A program made the translations under genes and the position numbers. Under the pieces are notes generated by a model. It was given only the letters and a program-made list of their open reading frames with translations, was not told the origin of the DNA and made no database searches. DNA of 60,521 bases from Prosthecobacter sp. (GTDB lineage: Bacteria; Verrucomicrobiota; Verrucomicrobiia; Verrucomicrobiales; Verrucomicrobiaceae), in contig NZ_JAQSEA010000074.1 of NCBI RefSeq assembly GCF_029946185.1, positions 1-60,521 on the forward strand, written 5' to 3'. This document shows, one piece after another, positions 36,097 through 46,137 of this stretch. The number at the start of each line of letters is the position of its first letter. The stretch's first letter is position 1.

Positions 36097-37293
36097 ATGA
36101 ACAAGCTTTCTCTTTTTGCCGCCGCCCTCTTTTTCACCTCTCTAGCCCTGGCCGAGCCTGTGAAGGTCAAGCTCTGGCCTGAGGGCGCACCGGGAGCGAA
36201 AGGCAACGAAGACAAGGACCAGCCCTTCATCAACGTGTGGGCGGCAGCCAAGGACAAAGCGAATGGCGCTGCGTTCGTTGTGTGCCCCGGCGGCGGCTAT
36301 GGCGGTCTCGCCGCCGACCATGAAGGCGTGCAGGTGGCGAAGTGGTTCAACGGCCTCGGCGTTTCGGCCTTCGTGCTGCACTACCGCCTCGGAAGCCAGG
36401 GCTACCACTTTCCTACGCAGCTCATCGATGTGCAGCGCGCCATCCGCCATGTGCGGGCGAATGCGAAGGCGTATGGCATCGATCCAAACCGCATCGGCAT
36501 CATCGGTTTCTCCGCCGGAGGCCATCTCAGCTCCATGGCGGCCACGATGTTTGACGAAAAACCCGCCGGTATGACGAATGACGCCGTCGATCAAGTCAGC
36601 GCCCGCCCAGATGTCGCCGCACCGACTTATCCCGTGATCTCCATGATCGAAGACTACGGCCACAAAGGCTCGCGCAAAAACCTGCTCGGCCCGAATGACA
36701 ACGACGAACTGGCGAAGCACGTGAGCACTGAGACACGCGTGACGGCCAACACGCCCCCCATTTTCATCTTCCAGACCGATGAGGATACCGTGGTGCCCGC
36801 CGAGAATGCCGTGGCCTTCTACCTCGCCTGTCGGAAGAACAAAGTCCCCGCTGAACTCCACATCTACCGCCCCGGCCCGCATGGCGTGGGCCTGTACCTC
36901 GGCGATCCCGTGATCGGCACTTGGAGCGGTCATTTGCGCGACTGGCTGCGCAATCAGGGCTTTCTCAAACCGATGAAGCGCACCGCCATCAATGGCAAAG
37001 TCACCGTGAATGGCACCCCGGTGAGCTGGGGCAGCGTCGTTTTCGCCTCCGCAGATCCCTCCGCTCCGGTGGCCTGCGCGCGGGTGATGCACGGCAAGTT
37101 CAAGCTCGACGAAAAAACCGGCCCCATCCTTGGCAAAGTGAAGCTGACCGTGAGCTACAGCGCCGCTGATGTTCCGGGTCTGGAAACGGCGGATGGCACC
37201 GCAACCACGCATGAGCAAAAGCCCGGCGCAGGTGACTGGAATTTCGAGGTTACCGAAGGTGCGAAGGACGTGGATCTGCAGGTGACACGTTGA
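36097..37293 (+). CDS. Exported alpha/beta hydrolase (BD-FAE/xylan-esterase-like) with C-terminal beta-domain
   Basis: 398 aa. A signal peptide (1-19) precedes a serine esterase fold: oxyanion CPGGGYGG (63-70), nucleophile Ser139 in GFSAGGH, Asp in QTDEDTVVP and His in PGPHGVGLYLG. An additional domain from about residue 290 (KRTAINGKVTVNGTPVSWGSV and following) is a beta-rich module of the carboxypeptidase-regulatory type. Plant cell-wall or glycan acetyl esters are the common substrates of such enzymes. It is divergent from the TIM-barrel gene; 50 bp separate them. Confidence 0.85.
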   Translation: MNKLSLFAAALFFTSLALAEPVKVKLWPEGAPGAKGNEDKDQPFINVWAAAKDKANGAAFVVCPGGGYGGLAADHEGVQVAKWFNGLGVSAFVLHYRLGSQGYHFPTQLIDVQRAIRHVRANAKAYGIDPNRIGIIGFSAGGHLSSMAATMFDEKPAGMTNDAVDQVSARPDVAAPTYPVISMIEDYGHKGSRKNLLGPNDNDELAKHVSTETRVTANTPPIFIFQTDEDTVVPAENAVAFYLACRKNKVPAELHIYRPGPHGVGLYLGDPVIGTWSGHLRDWLRNQGFLKPMKRTAINGKVTVNGTPVSWGSVVFASADPSAPVACARVMHGKFKLDEKTGPILGKVKLTVSYSAADVPGLETADGTATTHEQKPGAGDWNFEVTEGAKDVDLQVTR

Positions 37294-37295
37294 AT

Positions 37296-37598
37296 CTAAA
37301 GCAGGCTAAACACCCCGTAGAGAATAACGGCCAGGCCGAACAATGCCCCTGCCATCCAGGAAACGCGCGAAAACGTCGTGCGAACGCTGGGCCAGCGCCA
37401 CGCGACAATTCCAACGATGACCGCATTGACTGACAGCACCCCCAGGATGGTGCCAGCAATCAGGATGAAGGTCCCGAGTCCGTTGGACTGTGGCCCGTTC
37501 TCTTTGAAGCCAGCGATCATGCTGCCGAGCACCACCAGCGCCACGGGAGGTAGCGCCAGGGAGAGCGTGCTGTAAAATCGGGCGAGCGTGGTTAACAT
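37296..37598 (-). CDS. Small membrane protein, unknown function
   Basis: 100 aa with three hydrophobic helices (LALPPVALVVLGSMIAGF, FILIAGTILGVLSVNAVIVGIVAW and WMAGALFGLAVILYGVFSLL). No family recognised. The ATG at 37598 is chosen because the 13 upstream codons to 37637 are polar and not conserved in pattern. It lies 3 bp after the esterase stop on the opposite strand and just upstream of the fabF end. Confidence 0.55.
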   Translation of the reverse strand: MLTTLARFYSTLSLALPPVALVVLGSMIAGFKENGPQSNGLGTFILIAGTILGVLSVNAVIVGIVAWRWPSVRTTFSRVSWMAGALFGLAVILYGVFSLL

Positions 37599-37662
37599 GA
37601 ATTTTCGGGAGCTGAGCACAGCTCCCGAGACATTCAAACAGACACCGTTGCTAAGAGATCGA

Positions 37663-38910
37663 CTAATCGAATTTCTTGATCAGCAACGCAGCATTGTGGC
37701 CGCCGAAACCGAAGGAGTTGCTCAGGACGGCATTGATCTTCGCCTGACGGGCAGTGTTTGGCACGACGTCCACGTCCACCTCGGGGTCGAGGTTTTCGAC
37801 GTTGATCGTCGGCGGCACCACTTGGTCCCGGATCGCGTAGATGGAGGCAATGAGTTCCACGCCACCGGCAGCGCCGAGGAGGTGGCCCGTCATCGACTTG
37901 GTGCCGGAGACGAGCAGGCCGTTGGTGGCGTAGTCACCAAACACGCGCTTGATGGCGCGCAGTTCGCACAAGTCACCGACCGGAGTGGAGGTGGCGTGGG
38001 CGTTGATGTACTGCACGTCAGTCACGTTCAGCTTGGCATGGCGCAGGGCCATTTCCATGCACTTGGCCGCACCCAGACCTTCGGGATGCGGGGAGGTTAG
38101 GTGGTAGGCATCCGCAGTAGTGCCGTAGCCAACCAGTTCGGCGTAAATGGGGGCTCCGCGTTTTTTGGCGTGCTCAAGCTCTTCGATGACGACGACGCCT
38201 GCGCCTTCGCCCATGACGAAACCGTCGCGGTCCTTGTCCCAGGGGCGGGATGCCCGTTCAGGATCGTCGTTGCGCATGCTCAGCGCCTTCATGTTGGAAA
38301 ATCCGGCAAGTCCGCAGGGGCGAATGGAGGCTTCAGCGCCGCCGCAGATCATCACGTCGGAATCGCCGAACTTAATGTTGCGCCAAGCTTCGCCGATGTT
38401 GTTGTTGGAGGTCGCACAGGCCGTGACGATGGCCATGTTCGGTCCCATGTAGCCAAACTCCGCCGCGATCATGCCGCTGGCGATGTTCGAGATCATCATC
38501 GGGATGATGAAAGGGGACACGCGGGAAGGGGACTTCGTCAGCAGAATCTCATACTGCGTTTCCAGGGTGCCGAGACCGCCGATGCCGCTGCCGACCATGA
38601 CGCCAACGCGGTGGGGGTCGAGACTGTCGGGGTTCAGACCGGCGTCCTTGGCCGCCATTTTCGAGGCCGCCATGGCAAACTGGTAGTAGCGGTCGGCACG
38701 ACGGGCGTCGCGATGTTGATTGAAGAACTCGGTGGGATTGAAGTCCACCACCTCCCCCGCGATCTTGCAGTCGTACTTCTCGGTGTCCATGGACTGGATG
38801 CGACGGATGCCGCTCTTGCCTGCCTGGATGTTCTTCCAAAAGTCATCTTTGGTGTTGCCGACGGGGGAGATGACTCCCATGCCAGTGATGACTACGCGAC
38901 GCTCGCTCAT
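37663..38910 (-). CDS. fabF: Beta-ketoacyl-ACP synthase II
   Basis: 415 aa, normal length. It elongates fatty acids by condensing acyl-ACP with malonyl-ACP. The nucleophile is Cys165 in IVTACATSNNNIGEA; the catalytic histidines lie in NAHATSTPVGD and FGFGGHNAAL. Start MSERRVVITGMGVISPVG at ATG 38910; the longer frame to 39159 runs through the divergent promoter. It differs from the pigment KAS at 1-692. The divergent neighbour is lolA, 67 bp away. Confidence 0.95.
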   Translation of the reverse strand: MSERRVVITGMGVISPVGNTKDDFWKNIQAGKSGIRRIQSMDTEKYDCKIAGEVVDFNPTEFFNQHRDARRADRYYQFAMAASKMAAKDAGLNPDSLDPHRVGVMVGSGIGGLGTLETQYEILLTKSPSRVSPFIIPMMISNIASGMIAAEFGYMGPNMAIVTACATSNNNIGEAWRNIKFGDSDVMICGGAEASIRPCGLAGFSNMKALSMRNDDPERASRPWDKDRDGFVMGEGAGVVVIEELEHAKKRGAPIYAELVGYGTTADAYHLTSPHPEGLGAAKCMEMALRHAKLNVTDVQYINAHATSTPVGDLCELRAIKRVFGDYATNGLLVSGTKSMTGHLLGAAGGVELIASIYAIRDQVVPPTINVENLDPEVDVDVVPNTARQAKINAVLSNSFGFGGHNAALLIKKFD

Positions 38911-38977
38911 GTGTATAAATTGGGGGTTGATTCGAAGGTTGAGAGAACACGGTTTGCACGGGGGGGCAAGGGAAAAC

Positions 38978-39658
38978 ATGGCAGCGAAAAGCTTGAGATT
39001 CGGGAGGTTTTGGTGTCTGGCTCTTCCTGTGAATCGTTTGCCCACAGTTCTTGCCGCCGCCCTCTGGCTGGCGCTGCCTCTCCAAGCGGCCCCAGATCCT
39101 GCTCTCATTCCGCCCGTGATGAGGGAGTGGATGGCGGCGCAAAAGGACATCGGCAGCATTAAAGTGGCCTTCCATCAGACGCGCACCACGCCCGCTCTCA
39201 AAGAGCCCGTCACCGCCACCGGCCGTTTCTGGCGCATGGCCGATGGCCGGTTTCGCCTGGAAATGGGTTCACCCGCGACAACGATCCTGATCTTCGACAA
39301 CGAAACCGTGCGCCTCAAGGAAAACGCGGAGGCTCCCTGGCAGACCCTGAAGCCCGACGACAGTCGGGTGCGCGTATGGATGAAATTCCTCAGCGGCCGG
39401 GAAATGGACAGTGAGTCCCTGACGAACAACTTCACGCTCAAGGTCACTCAGCAGGAGAAAAGCTTCATCACCGTGGCCATGATTCCACGACCATTGCTCA
39501 TCAAGAAGTACCTCCGGCAGCTCGATATGCAGATCGAGCCCGGCGGCAGGCGTCTCCTAGGCTTCCGAGTGGTGCAGGGGGACGGGTCCACGCTGCTGCT
39601 CAATTTTGGTCCGCCGGAGAAGCTTAATGGAGACCTGAAGTCACTGTTTCAGCCTTAG
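38978..39658 (+). CDS. Outer-membrane lipoprotein carrier protein LolA-like
   Basis: 226 aa. A hydrophobic leader (PTVLAAALWLALPLQAA) gives a periplasmic protein. The body (IGSIKVAFHQTRTTPALKEPVTATGRFWRMADGRFRLEM...TTILIFDNETVRL) has the unclosed beta-barrel pattern of LolA, which shuttles lipoproteins to the outer membrane. It also resembles the LolA-like carriers found in pigment clusters. The ATG at 38978 is chosen; upstream frame codons run antisense through fabF. It meets the isoprenyl synthase gene tail to tail with a 20-bp gap. Confidence 0.78.
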   Translation: MAAKSLRFGRFWCLALPVNRLPTVLAAALWLALPLQAAPDPALIPPVMREWMAAQKDIGSIKVAFHQTRTTPALKEPVTATGRFWRMADGRFRLEMGSPATTILIFDNETVRLKENAEAPWQTLKPDDSRVRVWMKFLSGREMDSESLTNNFTLKVTQQEKSFITVAMIPRPLLIKKYLRQLDMQIEPGGRRLLGFRVVQGDGSTLLLNFGPPEKLNGDLKSLFQP

Positions 39659-39678
39659 TAGGGGAGGGATCTTGCGGC

Positions 39679-40563
39679 TTAATAGTCGCGGTTCAGCAGG
39701 TGGTCCGAAAGCTGGCGCAGGTGAAGGGCTGCGTCACCAAACACATCCAGTGCCCGATGAGAAACCTCGGTGAGGCGGTGAGCCTCGGCGCGGGAGCCCT
39801 CCAGGCCCATCAGCGCGGGATAGGTGCTCTTCTCTGCTTCGACGTCCTTGCCGGCACTTTTGCCGAGTTTTTCGCTCGTCTGCGTCACGTCGAGGATGTC
39901 GTCGATGATCTGAAAGGCCAGGCCAGTCGCCATGCCGAACTCATGCAGCGCCTGCATCTGCTCCGCGCTGGCATTCGCGCTCATGCCGCCCAGTTTCACG
40001 CTGGTTGTGAGCAGCGCAGCGGTTTTGCCTTCATGGATGAAGCGCAGATCCTCAAGCGGAAGCTTTTTGCCCTCGCCTTCCAGATCTGCCACCTGCCCGC
40101 CTACGAGATGCAGGCTGCCGGCAGTGCGTGCGAGTTCCAGCACCATCACCGCTGTGGGGTGATGCGCCGCCATCGGCGTCTTCGTTATCAGTTCAAACGC
40201 CAGCGCCTGCAGGGCATCCCCCGCCAGGAGGGCGATAGCCTCGCCATAGACCTTGTGGCAGGTCGGCACGCCCCGGCGCATGTCATCGTCGTCCATGCAG
40301 GGCAGGTCATCGTGAATCAGCGAGTAAGTGTGCAGGCATTCGACGGCGCAGGCATTGTAGATCGCATCTTCCGCCGTGCCGCCGCAGGCTTCCGCCGCGG
40401 CGAGGCAGAGGATCGGCCGCAGCCGCTTGCCGCCCGCGAATAGGCTGTGCCGCATCGCTTGGTGCAGCGTTGTCGGCCGCCTGCCAGCATCCGGGATGAC
40501 ACGGTTCAGCGCAGCATCCACAAACTGGCAGCGCTGGGCGAGGTATTCTTTGAGATCGGACAT
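39679..40563 (-). CDS. ispA: Short-chain polyprenyl diphosphate synthase (farnesyl diphosphate synthase type)
   Basis: 294 aa. It condenses isopentenyl with allylic diphosphates. The first Asp-rich motif is DDLPCMDDDDMRRG and the second is DDILD in FQIIDDILDVTQ. FAGGKRLRP and CHKVYGEAIALLAGD are also conserved. Length and the residues before the first motif fit the C15/C20 group. ATG at 40563 is preferred (GTG at 40569 possible). It is 51 bp after pyrC on the same strand. Confidence 0.92.
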   Translation of the reverse strand: MSDLKEYLAQRCQFVDAALNRVIPDAGRRPTTLHQAMRHSLFAGGKRLRPILCLAAAEACGGTAEDAIYNACAVECLHTYSLIHDDLPCMDDDDMRRGVPTCHKVYGEAIALLAGDALQALAFELITKTPMAAHHPTAVMVLELARTAGSLHLVGGQVADLEGEGKKLPLEDLRFIHEGKTAALLTTSVKLGGMSANASAEQMQALHEFGMATGLAFQIIDDILDVTQTSEKLGKSAGKDVEAEKSTYPALMGLEGSRAEAHRLTEVSHRALDVFGDAALHLRQLSDHLLNRDY

Positions 40564-40614
40564 GTTCACTTTGAAGCCGCGAGTCTCCCCGAATTCAAGT
40601 GGGATTAATGGGCG

Positions 40615-41895
40615 CTAGCGCGCCAGAAGCTCCTCGCCGCGATAGACCACGCGCTCGACCATGCCTTGCAGCGTTTGGTCAAGGAAGGGCGTATTGATGC
40701 TTTTCGACTTCATGAACTCGCGGCTGAAGGTGGTGGTGCGGGCGGGATTGAAGACGATGAACTCGGCGCTGCCGCCTTCCTTGACGGGCACGGGCGCGAG
40801 TTTCATGACGCGGCGGGGTTCGGCGCTGTAGTGCCTGACGATGAGCTGCCAGCTGAGGATGCCGTGGGCGATGTAGCGGTCGTAGAGCGAGACGAGGGCG
40901 GTTTCGAGGCCGGTGATGCCGAAGGGGGCGCTGGCGAAGTCCTGGTTCTTCTCAAAGGGCGTGTGCGGGGCGTGGTCGGTGGCGATGACGTCGAACCAGC
41001 CTTCTTTGAGGCCCTGGAGCAGCGCGGCGTTATCCTCCGGCGTGCGCAGTGGTGGGTTCATTTTGTAGTGAGTGTCGTAGTCGCCGATGTGCTCATGGTT
41101 GAACATCAGGTGGTGCGGCGCGATCTCGCAGGTGACGCGGATGCCGCGATCCTTGGCGCGTTTGATTGTCCCCATGCCTTCGGCGGTGGTGACATGCTGA
41201 ATATTGAGATGCACGCCGGTGTATTCGGCGAGGCGGATGTCGCGTGAGATGCAGATCTCTTCGCTGATGCTTGGGATGCCCGGCAGGCCGAGCGAGTAGC
41301 TGATTTTGCCCTCATGCATGCAGCCCTTCCCGCTGAGTTCCTTGACCTCGCAATGGCTGGCCAGCGGAATGTCGTGATCGCGCGCGTATTCCATCGCACG
41401 GCGCAGCACCTGAGGGTTGTGCACGGGGAAGCCGTCATCCGTGAGCATGACGCAGCCGGCGGCTTTCATGCCGGCGATGCCCGCAAGCTCTTCGCCTTGG
41501 CGTCCCTTGGTGATGGCGCCCGAGGTGTAAATGCCCGCGCCGATGCGCGTGCGGCGGGCGCTTTCGAGCACGCTGCGCACGACGCCTGCGTTGTCGATGG
41601 CGGGCGCGGTGTTCGGCATCATGACAAAGCCGGTGACGCCGCCATTGATCGCCGCCTCGGCACAGGTGGCGATGTTCTCCTTGTCCTCTTGGCCGGGCTC
41701 ACGCGCATGAACGTGGATGTCAAACAGGCCCGGCAGCAGGATGCGCCCCGTGCAGTCAATGACTTCCACATCTTCAACCCCGCTGATGCCCGCCGCCACA
41801 CCGATGATCTGGCCGCCCTCGACGAGCACGTCGGCTGTCTGGAGCTGCGGACTGTCTTCGCTGGCGATCTGGGCGTTGCGGTAGAGGCGTTTCAT
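40615..41895 (-). CDS. pyrC: Dihydroorotase
   Basis: 426 aa. It cyclises N-carbamoyl-aspartate to dihydroorotate in pyrimidine synthesis. Metal-binding and catalytic segments visible are FDIHVHAREPGQED, ASHCEVKEL, NIQHVTTAEG and ATDHAPHTPFEK, the class I amidohydrolase layout, and MMPNT that follows the first helix. ATG at 41895 is chosen over the TTG at 41898. Other pyr genes are absent, so it is not in a pyrimidine operon here. Confidence 0.92.
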   Translation of the reverse strand: MKRLYRNAQIASEDSPQLQTADVLVEGGQIIGVAAGISGVEDVEVIDCTGRILLPGLFDIHVHAREPGQEDKENIATCAEAAINGGVTGFVMMPNTAPAIDNAGVVRSVLESARRTRIGAGIYTSGAITKGRQGEELAGIAGMKAAGCVMLTDDGFPVHNPQVLRRAMEYARDHDIPLASHCEVKELSGKGCMHEGKISYSLGLPGIPSISEEICISRDIRLAEYTGVHLNIQHVTTAEGMGTIKRAKDRGIRVTCEIAPHHLMFNHEHIGDYDTHYKMNPPLRTPEDNAALLQGLKEGWFDVIATDHAPHTPFEKNQDFASAPFGITGLETALVSLYDRYIAHGILSWQLIVRHYSAEPRRVMKLAPVPVKEGGSAEFIVFNPARTTTFSREFMKSKSINTPFLDQTLQGMVERVVYRGEELLAR

Positions 41896-41990
41896 CAAGC
41901 CATGATGTCAGGCATGATTTAAGGCTGTGCAAGCCTGTGAAATGAGATCGTCTGAGGTGGGGGCGGCTTCAGGAAGCACGACAGGCCCTC

Positions 41991-44246
41991 CTACTTCTTC
42001 CTCACGTAGAGCAGGGCGCGGTCGTGCGTCAGCAGGCAGAGGTCAAGCCGGCCATCACCATTGAGATCGAAGGCGGCGTAGTCGTGGGGCTCGTTTGCGA
42101 GGCCGGTTTTGCCCCGGAAATGCGGATCCGTCTCGAAGACGCGGAAGTACAGGGCGCTTTCCCATTTCTGCGCGGCAGCAGGCTGGAAGATTTCGATCAC
42201 GCGGCTTTTGGCGGTGTCCAGCAGGGCGATGTCATCGACGTCTTCCCCTGAGAACGAGGCGGCGATGAGGTCAGAGGGCGTGGTGTCCTTCAACTCGCTG
42301 TCAAAACTGGCCACGGTGTCGAGCTTGAGCGTGGTGCCGTCCAGAGGCGCGATTTGAAAACTGCTTTTGCCGAGCAGCAGCAGCCGGGTGCTTTTCTCCG
42401 CATTCATGATCACGCACTGCTCAGGAGTCATGGCGGGCAGCGCATGGGTGTGATCCGCGCGATAGACGCGGTCGGCGTCTGCGGTGAGTTCGTACAGTTT
42501 GCTGTGGGTGGCGTCAATCAGCAGCACGGTGACCTTGCCATTCTTGCGGGAGACCAGTGCGCTATGCAGTTCGGCGGCGGAATCAGGGGCGTTGAACTGC
42601 TCCACGATGTTCGCTTTGCCATCGGCATCGACCTTGAAGGCACGGGCCAGTTGCTGATGAGCGATGATGATCTCCGCTTTGCCGTCGCCATCGAGGTCGC
42701 CTGTGGTGAGAGCGGCGGGGGTGAGCTTGCTGACAAAGGAATCCGGGATGCCTTCGACGCGTTTGTACGGTGCTTTGGCGTCGGGGGTGCTGAGCAGCAG
42801 TTGCAACGGGCCGAGATTGGAAAACAAGGCGAGATCGCCACGGCCATCCTGATTCGCATCGACAACACGGATGCCATTGATGCGACCGGTTTTGACCGTC
42901 AGTTCCTGAGTGGTGGCGGTGAAGCCTTTGGCTCCGACCGTCTTGCGCAGCGTAACGAGCTGGGGCTTGGATTTGATCTCTGTGACGCAAAGAACGGCTG
43001 AATCGGTAGTCAGCGTGAGCAGCGTTTCGCCTTCTTTGGCTTGATAGATGATCTCGGGATAGAGCAGGCGGTTGTCCTGCCAGTGGGCGACGCCGATGGA
43101 CTGCTCGCCGGGGCTGAGCACCACGAGCTCGGCTTTTTTGTCGCCATCCACATCGGCGATCGCCAATGAATCCACACCGCTGAGAATGGGGAACTCACGC
43201 CCTTCGGTGAAGGTGCCACTGGCGCTGCCCTGAAACAACCAAGCGCGCGCGGCTTTGGGCTCTGACATGACGATGTCGGCATGCCCGTCGCCGGTAAGAT
43301 CGCCATATGCCACGGCACCATTTTTTGATTCCGTGGGCGGCATGGCGTAGCGGATGGTGGCGGCGTGTTCGGCATCGGGTTCGGCGGCACCTTGAGTGAG
43401 CTTGGCCACTTCCACCCGGTTGGTTTCATCCTGGATCCAGGCGATGCCGGTTTTCTTTCCACCCAAGCGGACGGGATGCAGCCAGTGGCGCGAGACGGGG
43501 ATTTCGAGACGCCACTCCTCGCCAAACGTGGTGCCCTCATGCTGCAGTCGGACGAGTAGCGCATCACCATCCGGGGCGGTGTAAAAAAGATCGGCGCGTC
43601 CGTCGTCATTGAGATCGGCGCTGCTCAGTCCCGCACAGCCGCCTTCACCGAGGGCGTAGTTCTGCGGCTCCGCCCACTCGCCGGGCTTGGTTTGCAGCAG
43701 GACCATCAAACGCGTGTTGGTCAGCAGGGCGATGTCATCGCGGCCATCGCCGTCCAAATCGCGAGCGACGAGCACTTCGGTGTCGTCTGCGGTGGAGTCG
43801 AGGGTGAATTCGCGCCTGGCGGCCCAGGTGCCTTTGTCATCCTGCATGCGCAGCACGAGTTTGTCCTCATCGGTGATGAAGGCGATGTCTGCCTTCTTGT
43901 CACCATTCCAGTCACCTACGACCAAGGAAAGCGCGGCATGGCCGATGACGAGAGGCTGCTTGTCGTAGCGTGAGACTTCAAGGATGGGGTTCCAGCGATC
44001 CTCGCGGGCGGATTTTTCCGCAGAGCCGGACTGCACGCCGTCCTTGCGCTGCAAGAGGAACTCAATGCGCGCCCGTGAAGCATTCACGATGGCGAGGTCG
44101 GTCAGACCATCGCCATTGAAGTCAGCGGCACGCGGGCTGGAGGTGTTCCAGTCGAGTTTCACGATCTCCGGGCCGTCGAAATACAGTGCGGGCTTGTCAG
44201 CAAGAACGCTGGTCGCAAAGAGCAACGGCAGGAAAACGAGGCGCAT
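41991..44246 (-). CDS. Exported FG-GAP/VCBS repeat protein
   Basis: 751 aa with a signal peptide (1-16). It carries several calcium-binding-like repeats with D-x-N-G/D-x-D motifs such as ADFNGDGLTDLAIVN, GDWNGDKKADIAFI, ARDLDGDGRDDIALL, GDLDGDGKAEIIIAH and FDLNGDGRLDLCLL, the seven-bladed propeller pattern of FG-GAP proteins. Such proteins act in adhesion or as secreted scaffolds; the target is unknown. It is the last gene of a three-gene secreted operon, 24 bp after the 608-aa protein. Confidence 0.85.
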   Translation of the reverse strand: MRLVFLPLLFATSVLADKPALYFDGPEIVKLDWNTSSPRAADFNGDGLTDLAIVNASRARIEFLLQRKDGVQSGSAEKSAREDRWNPILEVSRYDKQPLVIGHAALSLVVGDWNGDKKADIAFITDEDKLVLRMQDDKGTWAARREFTLDSTADDTEVLVARDLDGDGRDDIALLTNTRLMVLLQTKPGEWAEPQNYALGEGGCAGLSSADLNDDGRADLFYTAPDGDALLVRLQHEGTTFGEEWRLEIPVSRHWLHPVRLGGKKTGIAWIQDETNRVEVAKLTQGAAEPDAEHAATIRYAMPPTESKNGAVAYGDLTGDGHADIVMSEPKAARAWLFQGSASGTFTEGREFPILSGVDSLAIADVDGDKKAELVVLSPGEQSIGVAHWQDNRLLYPEIIYQAKEGETLLTLTTDSAVLCVTEIKSKPQLVTLRKTVGAKGFTATTQELTVKTGRINGIRVVDANQDGRGDLALFSNLGPLQLLLSTPDAKAPYKRVEGIPDSFVSKLTPAALTTGDLDGDGKAEIIIAHQQLARAFKVDADGKANIVEQFNAPDSAAELHSALVSRKNGKVTVLLIDATHSKLYELTADADRVYRADHTHALPAMTPEQCVIMNAEKSTRLLLLGKSSFQIAPLDGTTLKLDTVASFDSELKDTTPSDLIAASFSGEDVDDIALLDTAKSRVIEIFQPAAAQKWESALYFRVFETDPHFRGKTGLANEPHDYAAFDLNGDGRLDLCLLTHDRALLYVRKK

Positions 44247-44270
44247 GGCGGGCGAGGGGAGGTGAGAGAC

Positions 44271-46097
44271 TTACTTGGCCTCGACGGGCGTGGTCAGGTA
44301 GTGAACCTGAATGGCGTCCGGGTGCGAGTAGCTGGCGCTGAGCAGGCTGCCAAAGTAGCGCTCAAAGGTTTCGTTGGAAGGACGTGCGCTGGAGTCAAAC
44401 CAGCTGCCGGCAGCGGCGGCGACCGCTTCATCAGCTGACGGTGACTTTTTGCCGGGGCCTTTCTTCTTCGCTGCTGCCTTGGCTTTGGCACCGGTTTTGC
44501 TTTCGAGTGTGGCGGCGGCGGTGGCGATCATGTTCATGAGGCGGCCTGCATCCGTGACACCCACGCCGCTGTAGTTCTTGGGAACGAGCGAGAGGAGGTT
44601 CTGCACATGCGGATTGTCCCAGACGCTGGGGCCGGAGGGGTCCTTCATGCGAGCCAGGACTTTTTTCAACGTGTCCTGTCCGCCAATGGAGATGAGCAGG
44701 TACTTGCCGGTGTTGCAGTAGGCGACTTCGCTGGCGGCATTGGCCGTCTGTGTGGTTTTGAGCGTGTTGATGTTGAAGCCGAGGTAATCACTCTCTTCAA
44801 ACGCCCCGAACCCGGCGCCCACGTAGCGTTTGAGGCCTTCGAGCGCGCCACCGAGCTTGTCGGCATCCTTGATCTTGAAGCCCATGACCTGGCTTTCCTT
44901 GGTGCCATTGCCATCTTGCACCTGAATGACTTCATCGGCCAGACTGCCGAAAAGGTCCTCACGGATCTTGAAGCCCAGCTGGCTTTCAAGCGGGGGAATC
45001 TGCATGGTGACCATCATCGCCATGGGGCCAAGTTTGCCAATCATGCCGAGCAGTGCGTCATACACCGTGCCGAAGTCCATGCGTGAAACGCTGGCGGTCA
45101 GAATGCCGGCGGGGATGAAGGCGGGCAGCGTTACTTCGTTGCCGGTGCCGCGCATCAGGGAGAGCAAACCGGTGGGCTTCAGGGGGTGCAGGATCGTCAG
45201 GTCCATGCGTGACTCAGTGTCCGTCAATTCTGCGGTCAGGGCGAAGGCCTGCAGTTCCTGCGCGCCGAGCATGTCCATGATCACTTTGGGCTTGATGTCG
45301 AACCCACCTGCAGCCTTGCCATCCGCTTTCTTTTTGGCCTCTGCAGCGGTGAGCGCCTGCTCGCCCAGTTCGAGCAGCTTCACGCCGTTGAAGTAAATCA
45401 GCATGTCACCGCCGCCGTTGGTCACCTGGCCGATGCGGGTGAGATGTTCTCGTGCGAGGCCTTGAGGGGCGCCCGCATTGTTCTTCAGGGCACCGATCAT
45501 GTATTCCATGAGCGCGTGAGTGTTCGCCTCGATCATCACGTCCCCGACCACCGCCCAGGCCAGGACCCAGGCTGCATCCGGAGCATCAGACAGGGCTGCG
45601 ATCTGCACGCTCACGCCGTCGATGTCCTCGGTTCTGAGCTTGATGTCCTCGTTCTCCTTTTTCTTGGATTCCACTTCGGCGAGCTTGTGGGCTTCGATCT
45701 CCTTCTGCTTGCCGGCGATTTCACACAGCGAGACGTTCGGCGGATTTTTGTCGAACTGGGTGATGTCTCCGATCACCAGATAGCTCACCAGCGCACCCGG
45801 ATAATCCTTGAGCGTGTCGTACATGCCGCTGCCATAGGTGTCCTTGAAAAACTTGTCCCACGGGGCATCGCCTTCTTTGCGCATGGGTTCCATCCAGCGT
45901 TTTGCCTCGTCGTCCTGCATGAACTTCGCGTAGCTGCTCTTGTCCCAGTCGGCCAGCAGCTCGGGGGTGTTCTTGATGGCGATGACACCGACGGTGTCCT
46001 TCGGCATGAGATTGTACCATTGCTCCAGCCGGTCGGCGGCGGAGGCGCGGAGGATGCTGGCAAGCAGCAGTGAAATGAGGAGGGTGGCGCGTTTCAT
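44271..46097 (-). CDS. Exported 608-aa protein of unknown function (DUF3352-like)
   Basis: 608 aa with a signal peptide (1-20). The opening WYNLMPKDTVGVIAIKNTPEL and repeated strands (VSYLVIGDI, LIYFNGVKL, FIPAGILTASVSRMDFG, YLLISIGGQDTLKKVL) resemble the DUF3352-type exported proteins, which lack known function. A lysine-rich stretch (GAKAKAAAKKKGPGKKSP) near residue 540 is odd in an exported protein. The ATG at 46097 follows the protease gene by 40 bp; all three genes of the operon carry signal peptides. I assign no function. Confidence 0.6.
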   Translation of the reverse strand: MKRATLLISLLLASILRASAADRLEQWYNLMPKDTVGVIAIKNTPELLADWDKSSYAKFMQDDEAKRWMEPMRKEGDAPWDKFFKDTYGSGMYDTLKDYPGALVSYLVIGDITQFDKNPPNVSLCEIAGKQKEIEAHKLAEVESKKKENEDIKLRTEDIDGVSVQIAALSDAPDAAWVLAWAVVGDVMIEANTHALMEYMIGALKNNAGAPQGLAREHLTRIGQVTNGGGDMLIYFNGVKLLELGEQALTAAEAKKKADGKAAGGFDIKPKVIMDMLGAQELQAFALTAELTDTESRMDLTILHPLKPTGLLSLMRGTGNEVTLPAFIPAGILTASVSRMDFGTVYDALLGMIGKLGPMAMMVTMQIPPLESQLGFKIREDLFGSLADEVIQVQDGNGTKESQVMGFKIKDADKLGGALEGLKRYVGAGFGAFEESDYLGFNINTLKTTQTANAASEVAYCNTGKYLLISIGGQDTLKKVLARMKDPSGPSVWDNPHVQNLLSLVPKNYSGVGVTDAGRLMNMIATAAATLESKTGAKAKAAAKKKGPGKKSPSADEAVAAAAGSWFDSSARPSNETFERYFGSLLSASYSHPDAIQVHYLTTPVEAK

Positions 46098-46137
46098 AGA
46101 AGGTGGTGCTGAGAAGTATTCGACAGGTACTGAAAAA